NCBI GenBank assembly: GCA_949077355.1
Contig: CARUQW010000021.1
Location: 1 to 17,077 of the forward strand
DNA length: 17,077 nt
Reading direction: 5' to 3'
From: an uncultured Clostridia bacterium
GTDB lineage: Bacteria; Bacillota; Clostridia; TANB77; CAG-508
Both the position numbers and the translations under genes were made by a program. Each line of letters opens with the position of its first letter. The first letter of the stretch is position 1. Shown in pieces: positions 1-6,592 of the stretch. The notes under the pieces are model-generated. The model did not search any database. It worked only from the letters and a program-made list of their open reading frames with translations, and had not been told where the DNA came from.

Positions 1-39
1 TTGCAAAGCAATTTTCTGTGGAATGCTTTATATTATAGG

Positions 40-58
40 AAGTTCAGAGAACTTTTTT
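40..58 (+). terminator. possible terminator of an upstream gene
   Basis: A 6-bp stem (AAGTTC/GAACTT, loop AGA) is followed directly by a T run on the plus strand. It could end a plus-strand gene lying left of the window. No frame through bases 1-39 gives a recognisable protein tail, so the gene it would serve is unknown. The stem is short and weak. Confidence 0.3.
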
Positions 59-65
59 ATAATAT

Positions 66-88
66 AAAAAAGGGCTTTCGCCCTTTTA
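66..88 (-). terminator. intrinsic terminator of the minus-strand gene
   Basis: Read on the minus strand, AAAAGGGC-GAAA-GCCCTTTT forms an 8-bp stem with a GAAA tetraloop, followed by a T-rich tail. The stop codon of the gene at 86-439 lies at the edge of the stem, so translation ends inside the hairpin. Confidence 0.8.
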
Positions 89-439
89 AGTTACACCTTT
101 TACTTTAAAGGTGTATAGATGTTTTACACCCTCCACTTTTTGGAAACCAGCCTTTTTGCAAACCCCGATTAAAGTTTCATTCGTGTCATGAATGCTGATA
201 TAGGGGATTTCACCTGTTTCGGATACGAGATGATTGCACAGTGCAGAAATAGCCTCGCTGGTCTTTCTTATTTTGGACCGACGGAATACCTTTATATTCA
301 GACGATTGTGGTTTGCACCAAACACATGAACATAAAAGTTATTTCGATTTTTCTTATAAGTGATGGACCATGTACTATCTCCTGCATCATCAATAAGACT
401 TTCTTTTAAAACAAAATGTTTAGTTTCGAGCCGTGTCAT
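86..439 (-). CDS. small hypothetical protein, foreign-looking, weakly GNAT-like C-terminus
   Basis: This encodes 117 residues starting MTRLETKHFV. I chose the ATG at 439 because AAAGGTGG sits 8 bases upstream; an ATG at 451 is also in frame but has worse spacing. The last 50 residues (YISIHDTNETLIGVCKKAGFQ, then a short strand) resemble the end of a GNAT acetyltransferase fold, but the protein is too short for a whole GNAT domain and I do not recognise the family. Codon use differs from every other gene here: it has CTG, CTC, CGT, ACG, AGC and GGG codons and two in-frame CGG arginine codons (third codon, and within the FRRSK segment), while native-looking genes in the window have none outside frameshift sites. 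It stands alone, with its own promoter and terminator, next to the divergent pcrA. The composition suggests recent acquisition; the function is unknown. Confidence 0.65.
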   Translation of the reverse strand: MTRLETKHFVLKESLIDDAGDSTWSITYKKNRNNFYVHVFGANHNRLNIKVFRRSKIRKTSEAISALCNHLVSETGEIPYISIHDTNETLIGVCKKAGFQKVEGVKHLYTFKVKGVT

Positions 440-473
440 GTATAAAACCACCTTTCTTATATAGTATATAAGT

Positions 474-502
474 ATTGTACTACAAAATTAATTTTATGTC
501 AA
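474..502 (-). promoter_or_regulatory. sigma-A-type promoter of the minus-strand gene
   Basis: On the minus strand, TTGACA (complement of 497-502) and TACAAT (complement of 474-479) are separated by 17 bases, and the gene starts about 35 bases further on. It lies back to back with the pcrA promoter. Confidence 0.7.
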
Positions 503-543
503 ATTAAATGCGAAAAAATGTTTGAGAAAATTTAAAAATTCTA

Positions 544-572
544 TTGACTTTTTAATTTGAAGAATATATAAT
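544..572 (+). promoter_or_regulatory. sigma-A-type promoter of pcrA
   Basis: TTGACT (544-549) and TATAAT (567-572) are separated by 17 bases. The predicted transcript starts about 30 bases before the pcrA ATG, whose ribosome binding site AGGAGA is at 598-603. Confidence 0.75.
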
Positions 573-608
573 TAGGGTCAAAAATAAAACTTAGAATAGG
601 AGAAAAAA

Positions 609-2919
609 ATGCAAAATATATTGGAAGGATTAAATGATAAACAATATGAAGCAGTTGTCAATACAGAAGGACCATGCTTAGTAATAGCAGGAGCAGGAAG
701 TGGAAAAACAAAAGTACTAACCCATAAAATAGCTTATTTAATTGGAGAAAAAGGAGCCAAACCATGGGACATTATAGCCATTACATTTACAAATAAGGCT
801 GCCAATGAAATGAAAGAAAGAATTACAAATCTAGTAGGTGAGGTAGCCAAAGATATATGGATGGGAACATTTCACTCTATTTGTGTACGAATTTTAAGAA
901 GATTCATTGATCGAATTGGATTTGATTCTTCCTTTATTATATTTGACACAACTGACCAAAAAACATTAATAAAAAACTGTTTAAAAGATTTAGGAATTGA
1001 TGACAAAATGTTTACAGATAGAAGTGTTCTATCAGAAATTAGCAATGCCAAAAATGAAATGTTAGAACCAGAACAATATACAATAAGAGCAAATGGCGAC
1101 TTTCGAAAAGAAAAAATCGCAACTATATATGAGTTATATCAAAAAAGGTTAAAAGAAAATAATGCTATTGATTTTGATGATATCATAAACTATACCATCA
1201 AAATTATGATGGAAAATCCAGACATACTAGAATATTATACAAACAAATTCAAATATGTATTAGTAGATGAATATCAAGATACTAATAAGGCGCAGTTTAC
1301 ATTAATCACATTATTTGCATCTAAAAATGGAAATATTACTGTAGTGGGAGATAATGACCAACGGAATTTATTCATTTAGAGGGGCGGATATTTCTAATAT
1401 ACTAAATTTCGAAAGAGATTTCCCAGGGACTAAAATTATAAAATTAGAACAAAATTATCGTTGTACAGGAAATATTTTGAAAGCAGCGAATAGTGTTATC
1501 AAAAATAATGAAGTAAAATACAAAAAAGAATTATGGACGCAAAATGAGGAAGGAAATTTGCCACATATTTACCAAGCAGACAATGAATATGACGAAGGGG
1601 CTTACATTGTAGAGCAAATTGAACATTTGAAAAGAGAAGAATATTATAAATATTCAGATTTCACAATATTATATAGAATGAATACGCAATCCAGAGCAAT
1701 AGAAGATATTTTCAGAAGAGAAAATATTCCTTATAAAATTATAGGTGGATTAAAATTCTATGAGAGAAAAGAAATTAAAGATATTATTGCTTATTTAAGA
1801 TTAATTCAAAATAGTAGTGATAACTTAAGTTTGAAAAGAATTATTAATGAACCTAAGAGAGGAATTGGAAAAACAAGTTTAGATAAAATAGAACAACTAG
1901 CAATTGCAAATGAAATATCTATGTATGAAGTGATTCGAAAAGCAGATGAATATGGATTGAATAGAGTATTTCTAAATTCTAGAGAATTCATTAATATAAT
2001 CGAAGAACTAAAAGAACAAAAAGAAAAAATGACAATCTCAGAATTAATAAAATTAACATTAAAAAAATCTGGTTATACAAAAGCGTTAGAGCAAGAAAAT
2101 ACCATAGAAGCAGAAAATAGAATTGCTAACTTAGATGAATTTTTAACAGTTGCAATAGAATTTGAAGAAGAATTTGCTGAAAATTCATTAAGCGAATTTT
2201 TAGAAGGAATTACATTATCAAGTGATTTAGACAATATGGAAGAACAAGAAGAAATGGTAACACTAATGACGCTTCATAGTGCAAAAGGACTTGAGTTCCC
2301 AGTTGTATTTTTAGTGGGAATGGAAGAAGGGATTTTTCCAGGGCATCAATCTATGATGGATCCAACAGAATTAGAAGAAGAAAGACGTTTATGCTATGTT
2401 GGAATAACAAGGGCCAAGGAAAATTTATTTTTAACTTGTAGTAAGCAAAGAACTATCTTTGGTTCAACTAGTTACAATCCAGTATCGAGATTTTTACAAG
2501 AAATACCAGAAGAATTATTAGAAGGATATGAAGAGGCTTTTGGAAATACATCGAATAAAGAAGGAATCTTTAAAGAATCTTCTTATACTTGGACTTATGG
2601 AAGTAAAGATAATGGTAATATTAAAACTTACAAAATTAGTGAGAAAGAGCCAGTAATGGCAGCTAAAAGTAACAGTAATTTTGCTTTCCGAACAGCAGAG
2701 AATTTCTTAAATAATCTAGGTAAAAAATCAACAGTAACAAAAACGGTTGATTTATCACAATATGAAGTAGGAGTAAGAGTTTTTCATAAGAAATTTGGAG
2801 AGGGAACTATTAATATTGTTGAACCAGAAGGCGAAGATTTAAAAGTAGATATAAACTTTGATAAAGTAGGACATAAGAGATTAATGGCAAAATTTGCTAA
2901 TTTAGAAATTATTGAATAA
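609..2919 (+). CDS. pcrA: ATP-dependent DNA helicase PcrA (UvrD family), read through a +1 frameshift
   Basis: A superfamily 1A 3'-5' DNA helicase for repair and replication, cytoplasmic. The zero-frame part (609-1361, 251 residues) holds Walker A AGAGSGKT (residues 27-34), motif Ia TFTNKAANEM and the Walker B type box VDEYQDTN (D220, E221). The rest lies in the +1 frame (1363-2919, 518 residues): the end of motif III (GIYSFRGAD), motif IV QNYRCTGN, motif V TLHSAKGLEFP, motif VI ERRLCYVGITRAKE, and the C-terminal segment with FGEGTI common in PcrA. The joined product is 769 residues, normal for PcrA. Without the shift, the protein stops at 1377 after 256 residues and lacks half the motor. The break lies inside motif III at codon CGG (1362-1364). 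All motifs are otherwise intact and PcrA is essential in Bacillus, so this looks like recoding or a sequence error rather than decay. Confidence 0.93.
1359..1379 (+). other. +1 frameshift site in pcrA at CGG-A
   Basis: The zero frame reads CAA CGG AAT, then meets TAG at 1377-1379. Skipping C1362 gives CAA GGA ATT TAT, which completes helicase motif III as DNDQ-G-IYSFRGAD. Many relatives have Ser at this place, so Gly is plausible but is the least diagnostic of the three sites. A GGGAG run lies about 12 bases upstream, but the other two sites have nothing similar. Confidence 0.75.
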
Positions 2920-2925
2920 AACTGA

Positions 2926-2970
2926 AAAAAGTAGAGAAAATGGAGAAAGCCATTTTCTCTACTTTTTAAA
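2926..2970 (+). terminator. strong intrinsic terminator of pcrA
   Basis: A perfect 18-bp stem (left arm 2926-2943, right arm 2950-2967) with a six-base loop starts just after the pcrA stop; the right arm ends in TTTTT. The A-rich left arm makes it plausible in both directions. Confidence 0.9.
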
Positions 2971-3041
2971 ATTGAAAAGTATAAAATTTAAAAAAAAGGA
3001 AACAATAAATTAAGAATATTGAAAAGAAAAGGAGGATAAAA

Positions 3042-3230
3042 ATGGCAGATTTAAACCAAATAGAATTACAACATTTAAGACATTTAATAGGAGCACATGA
3101 AACGGCATATCAAAAATTAAATACTTATTCTTCACAAGCAGTAGACCCTCAAATTAAACAATTATTTTCCAAATCAGCGCAAGATGCATTAAATACTAAA
3201 CAAAAATTAATGACATTTTTAAATAATTAA
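3042..3230 (+). CDS. small spore coat protein, CotF-like
   Basis: This encodes 62 residues, all helical in character, with the pattern LRHLIGAHETAYQK, DPQIKQLF and KLMTFL seen in short CotF-family coat proteins of Clostridia. Such proteins are thought to sit in the outer layers of the endospore; the role of this member is inferred from the family. The start is fixed by AAAAGGAGG seven bases upstream. It is followed 15 bases later by a second CotF-like gene, and the two share one terminator. I see no clear sigma-A promoter in 2971-3041, which would fit use of a sporulation sigma factor, but I cannot identify its boxes with confidence. Confidence 0.75.
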   Translation: MADLNQIELQHLRHLIGAHETAYQKLNTYSSQAVDPQIKQLFSKSAQDALNTKQKLMTFLNN

Positions 3231-3245
3231 AAGGAGGTAGAGAAA

Positions 3246-3491
3246 ATGGATGAAAAAACAATGGTAAATGATATATTAGGAAGTGTAAAAGCCGACTTAA
3301 CAGCTTATCAAACTGCAATATCAGAAGCGGAAAATATGCAATTAAGACAAACTTTTCAACAAATTAGAAATAATGATGAGAGCTTTCAATATGAATTGTT
3401 TAAAATAGCACAAACAAAAGGCTATTATGTACCAGCACAAAAAGCAACTACAACAGAAATAGGAACTGTAAAGACAGAATTACAACAATAG
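3246..3491 (+). CDS. spore coat protein, CotF family
   Basis: This encodes 81 residues, mostly amphipathic helix (MVNDILGSVKADLTAYQTAI) followed by the QIRNNDESFQYELFKIAQ and KGYYVPAQKA segments typical of CotF-type coat proteins. KGYY-PA near the C-terminus is a family hallmark as I know it. The start is supported by AAGGAGG eight bases upstream. It is cotranscribed with the gene ahead and ends at the terminator at 3501-3536. It is expected to be made in the mother cell during sporulation. Confidence 0.8.
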   Translation: MDEKTMVNDILGSVKADLTAYQTAISEAENMQLRQTFQQIRNNDESFQYELFKIAQTKGYYVPAQKATTTEIGTVKTELQQ

Positions 3492-3500
3492 GTAAGCAAG

Positions 3501-3536
3501 ATTGCCAGAAGGGACGGACCTTTTTGGCAATTTTTT
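3501..3536 (+). terminator. intrinsic terminator of the spore coat pair
   Basis: ATTGCCAGAAGG pairs with CCTTTTTGGCAAT around a short loop, followed by six T. The left arm shares the word TTGCCAGAAGG with the terminator at 4717-4751. Confidence 0.85.
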
Positions 3537-3718
3537 AATTTTAAAGATATATAAAAATTGTCCTAAAAATGAAATTGAGAGATAAATGAAATAAAAACAA
3601 GATAAACTTAAAAAAAAGAAAAAAACTTACGGAAATTGGAGATGCAATCTCTTTGCAAAAAAATATATATTACAATATGATTACAATAGATTTTATATAG
3701 AGGAGATTGGTGATAGAA

Positions 3719-4714
3719 ATGTTTAAAAAAGTAATGATACATACAAGAAGAAGTATTAAGTTTGTCGTTCTTTTTATGATTTCTACTTTTTTAATAGTAG
3801 GAGCAATAGCCTTCTTATATAAACCTACCTATAGCGTTTTCATGAATGGAGAACAAGTAGGTTACACAGAAAATAAAGCAGAATTACAGCATAAAATTAA
3901 CAATTATATAGAAAATGGTGAAGAAAGCGAAAATGTAGCATTTGTGCAAGTAGCAAATCTTCCTAGTTATAAATTGTGTTTATTAAAAAAGAATATTGTA
4001 ACAAATGATGATGAGATTTATGGAAAAGTAAGAGAACAAGGAATTAAATATTATCGTTATTATGCTATTTTGGACAATGAAGAAGAAAAAATATATGTTT
4101 CTAATTTTGAAGAAGCAGAAAAAGTAGTCAATGGATTAAAAGAAAAAAATAGTTCTAATATTGAGAAAATTTCTATTGTAGAAAAATATGAAGAAACTAG
4201 AAAAGATTTAGTTACTTCAGAAGAGGCAATTTCTAAATTATATGTAGAACCAGTAAAAGTAGTAAAAACAGCAAAGAAGCAAACAACAGGAACAGTTAAT
4301 ACATCTTTAACAACATCAGGAGGAAAAGCTAATATAGGAATTACCCTAGCTAGACCAATATCTGGAATTATTACTTCGAGATTTGGAGTAAGAAGTAGTG
4401 TAAGAAGTTCATCTCATACAGGATTAGATATTGCGGCATCAACAGGAACACCAATTGGAGCCGCAGCTTCAGGGACAGTAACATTTTCAGGACGTAAAGG
4501 TTCTTATGGAAATATGATTGTTATAACGCATGCCAATGGAGTTCAGACGTACTACGGGCATTGCAGTAGCTTATATGTATCAGCAGGAACACAAGTATCA
4601 CAAGGACAGACGATAGCTGCTGTTGGATCAACAGGAAACTCAACAGGTCCACATTTACATCTAGAAGTTAGAGTAAATGGAGTCGCTTATAATCCACAAA
4701 ATTATGTATATTAA
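3719..4714 (+). CDS. membrane-anchored M23 (LytM) peptidoglycan endopeptidase
   Basis: This encodes 331 residues. A membrane segment at about residues 14-36 (VVLFMISTFLIVGAIAFLY) anchors the protein with its bulk outside the cell. A linker domain of about 170 residues follows, then the M23 domain at about 215-331. The zinc and catalytic residues are all visible: HTGLD (H233, D237), YYGH, and HLHLE (H312, H314), so an active metallopeptidase is expected, cutting peptide cross-bridges. Start choice: ATG at 3719 follows AGGAG and GGTGAT; TTG at 3707 and GTG at 3710 are in frame but overlap the ribosome binding site. It is a single gene between the coat genes and a shared terminator with mecA. 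Its nearness to coat genes would allow a sporulation role such as a SpoIIQ-like function, but a vegetative wall hydrolase is equally possible. Confidence 0.88.
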   Translation: MFKKVMIHTRRSIKFVVLFMISTFLIVGAIAFLYKPTYSVFMNGEQVGYTENKAELQHKINNYIENGEESENVAFVQVANLPSYKLCLLKKNIVTNDDEIYGKVREQGIKYYRYYAILDNEEEKIYVSNFEEAEKVVNGLKEKNSSNIEKISIVEKYEETRKDLVTSEEAISKLYVEPVKVVKTAKKQTTGTVNTSLTTSGGKANIGITLARPISGIITSRFGVRSSVRSSSHTGLDIAASTGTPIGAAASGTVTFSGRKGSYGNMIVITHANGVQTYYGHCSSLYVSAGTQVSQGQTIAAVGSTGNSTGPHLHLEVRVNGVAYNPQNYVY

Positions 4715-4716
4715 AA

Positions 4717-4751
4717 TTTTTGCCAGAAGGGTTCATCCCTTCTGGCAAAAA
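4717..4751. terminator. two-way terminator between the M23 gene and mecA
   Basis: A perfect 15-bp stem (TTTTTGCCAGAAGGG with its complement, loop TTCAT) lies between convergent genes. The stem starts with T and ends with A, so each strand has a T run next to a GC-rich core. Confidence 0.9.
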
Positions 4752-4757
4752 ATCCCT

Positions 4758-5366
4758 CTAATCCCTTCCAATATCAATAGCGTTCTTTTTTATCAAAACT
4801 TTTCCGTGTTCTAATAATTTTGATTCAAAATGTTCTGAAAAAGAAAGAAGTTTTCCAAATTCAGATAAAGCAGAATAGAATAAGTCCATATTTTCATATT
4901 GTGTGTTGCTATTTCTTAAAACTAAATAGTAATTATCTTTCCAATGATACAAGGCGATGTTCTTGGCTAATTTAGTAGTGTCTAATTTACGCAAAGACTT
5001 AATGTGAGCACAAAAATCATAGAAAGTGTCAAAGTTCTCAAATTGACAAACAATATGTTTACATGTACAAGTAAAAGATTTTCTTTTGGCAATTAGTTTT
5101 CTTTTTTTCGTTTCATTATCAGATGAAAACTTGGTTATGGTAAATACTAAAACATCGTCTAGAGAAGAAAAAGCTTCAATTAATAATTTACAACCATCGG
5201 TATAAAAATTGGCTTCTTTTTCAGCCTTTTTTAGAATAATTCCAAAAATATCTTGTGTTTCGATTGCTTTTGTCATGATGCTATGTACATTTAAATCTTT
5301 TAATGGTAATTCATCTGAATTTATAATAACACGAATTTTGTTTTCTGTAAGTTTTTCAATTTTCAT
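4758..5366 (-). CDS. mecA: ClpC adaptor protein MecA
   Basis: This encodes 202 residues. The N-terminal domain starts MKIEKLTENKIRVIINSDEL, close to the MecA consensus, with ETQDIFGIILKKAEKEANF and the strand VLVFTITKF. The C-terminal domain has the pattern LYHWKDNYYLVLR and ends EHGKVLIKKNAIDIG. In Bacilli, the N-terminal domain binds substrates such as ComK and the C-terminal domain activates and assembles the ClpC unfoldase; here the target is unknown. Length is a little under the Bacillus protein. The start is supported by GAGGAGG about 11 bases upstream. A serine- and lysine-rich linker (about 100-115) contains two cysteines (CTCKHIVC) that could form a small metal or disulphide site, which is not typical of MecA as I know it. 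Confidence 0.85.
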   Translation of the reverse strand: MKIEKLTENKIRVIINSDELPLKDLNVHSIMTKAIETQDIFGIILKKAEKEANFYTDGCKLLIEAFSSLDDVLVFTITKFSSDNETKKRKLIAKRKSFTCTCKHIVCQFENFDTFYDFCAHIKSLRKLDTTKLAKNIALYHWKDNYYLVLRNSNTQYENMDLFYSALSEFGKLLSFSEHFESKLLEHGKVLIKKNAIDIGRD

Positions 5367-5400
5367 AAAGATAACTTCCTCCTCAATCTCTATTAATTAT

Positions 5401-5429
5401 ATTATACTACTTCTATTATTATATGGAAA
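5401..5429 (-). promoter_or_regulatory. probable mecA promoter
   Basis: On the minus strand, TTTCCA (complement of 5424-5429) and TATAAT (complement of 5401-5406) are separated by 17 bases. The -10 box is perfect and the -35 box is weak. Confidence 0.5.
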
Positions 5430-5474
5430 GCCACAATTTTTGGTAATTAAAATGTGAAAAATTGAGTAATTTAC

Positions 5475-5503
5475 TTGAAAAAAATGTTAAATCAAGATAT
5501 AAT
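5475..5503 (+). promoter_or_regulatory. promoter of the DUF4321-radC-mre operon
   Basis: TTGAAA (5475-5480) and TATAAT (5498-5503) are separated by 17 bases, about 60 bases before the first gene. It is the only good promoter I see ahead of the radC-mreBCD genes, which follow with short gaps. Confidence 0.75.
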
Positions 5504-5564
5504 ACCAAAAGTAGAATAAAAATGCAATAGCCGTAAGAAGAAAAGGAAAAATGGAGGGATAAAA

Positions 5565-5822
5565 ATGGCAACAAAAGAGAAAAATATATGGATTTTATTA
5601 ATATTTATATTATCAGGATTAGTAGTAGGGGGACTATTAGGAGACTTAGCGTCAAAAGTGGATTGGCTTTGGTGGTTATCTTACAGCCAAAGTTTTGGAT
5701 TAGAAAATCCAATTGTATTAGATTTAAGTGTCATGAAAATCACTTTTGCATTAATGTTTAAAATTAGTATATCAAGTATCATTGGAATGGTACTAGCGAT
5801 ATTTATTTATAAAAAAGTATAA
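5565..5822 (+). CDS. DUF4321 family small membrane protein
   Basis: This encodes 85 residues with two hydrophobic segments, at about 8-28 (ILLIFILSGLVVGGLLGDLA) and about 60-82. Between them lie WLWWLSYSQSFGLENP and the conserved-looking VLDLSVMKITFALMFK. This matches the small DUF4321 membrane proteins often found directly ahead of radC or mreB in Clostridia. The function is not known; the position suggests a link to cell-wall elongation, which is inference from the neighbours only. The start is set by GGAGGG seven bases upstream, and the gap to radC is 32 bases. Confidence 0.8.
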   Translation: MATKEKNIWILLIFILSGLVVGGLLGDLASKVDWLWWLSYSQSFGLENPIVLDLSVMKITFALMFKISISSIIGMVLAIFIYKKV

Positions 5823-5854
5823 GGGGCAATCAGGACAAGAAAGGAACGGTTTAT

Positions 5855-6560
5855 TTGTCAATTCGAATAAAAGAATTACCAGAATTAGAAAGACCTTATG
5901 AGAAATTAGAATGGTATGGTGAAAAGGCATTATCAAATGCAGAATTATTAGCCATTATCATTAAGACTGGAAACAAACAAGAAACTTCTGTACAGTTAGC
6001 ACAAAAAGTATTAAATTTAAGTGATACAAAAACAGAAGGAATTAATTTTTTACGAAATGTAACAATAGAAGAATTGATGAAAATCAAAGGGATTGGAAGA
6101 GTAAAAGCAATACAACTTAAAGCAATAGGAGAACTAGCTAATCGAATGACAAAACCAAGTAATGTGAAAAAAATCACGATAAAGACACCCTATGATTTAG
6201 CTAAAATCATAATGGAAGAACTAAGATTTCAAAATAAAGAAATAGCAAAAATAGTTATATTAAATAATAAAAATGAAATTTTAAAAATAAAAGATATTGC
6301 CATGCGGAGGTACTAATTTTGCTAATCTTTCGATGAAAGATGTATTAGAAGACCCCATTAAAATGGGAGCACCTAAAATCATTTTAGTTCATAATCACCC
6401 AACAGGTGATGCTACGCCAAGTCAGCAAGATATCGAATTTACAAATCATTTGTATGAGGCAGCCAACCTATTGCAAATACAATTATTAGACCATTTAGTT
6501 ATTGGAAACAAAACATATACCAGTATTTTTTCAAAAATGGTTCAAGATACAAAAGACTAG
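5855..6560 (+). CDS. radC: RadC/YsxA-family JAB1/MPN protein, read through a +1 frameshift
   Basis: It begins at TTG 5855 behind AAAGGAA and reads MSIRIKELPELERPYEKLEWYGEKALSNAELLAI, a typical RadC N-terminus. A helix-hairpin-helix region follows (LMKIKGIGRVKAIQLKAI). The C-terminal JAB1/MPN metalloprotease-like domain lies in the +1 frame and has the JAMM signature HNHPTGDATPSQQD and LLDHLVIG. Joined, it is 234 residues, the usual RadC length. In the zero frame, translation stops at 6314-6316 before the whole zinc site is made. Zero-frame DIAM joins GGTNFANLS at codon CGG 6305-6307; the restored Gly aligns with the conserved Gly of the RadC strand before NSS. The family's biochemical role is unsettled despite the name; a role in repair was proposed and later questioned. 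It is the second gene of the mre operon, as in many Firmicutes. Confidence 0.9.
6302..6316 (+). other. +1 frameshift site in radC at CGG-A
   Basis: The zero frame reads ATG CGG AGG TAC TAA. Skipping C6305 gives ATG GGA GGT ACT, which continues the RadC fold with its conserved glycine. The stop is the third codon after CGG. There is no homopolymer or Shine-Dalgarno-like stimulator nearby; the run upstream is A/T rich. Confidence 0.78.
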
Positions 6561-6592
6561 AAGAAAAAGAGTTAGGAAAGGAAAGAAATGAA

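Noticed and set aside
35..58. Second copy of the 5' hairpin of the putative RNA (ATAGGAAGTTC shared with 14551-14561)
   Set aside because: Only 11 bases plus AGAGAAC match in AT-rich DNA and the rest of the element is missing; likely chance.
1354..2919. Separate gene starting at ATG 1354
   Set aside because: It has no ribosome binding site, begins inside helicase motif III, and completes PcrA exactly when joined to the upstream frame.
6297..6560. Separate small JAMM-domain gene starting at TTG 6297
   Set aside because: No ribosome binding site; it is the second half of RadC in the +1 frame.
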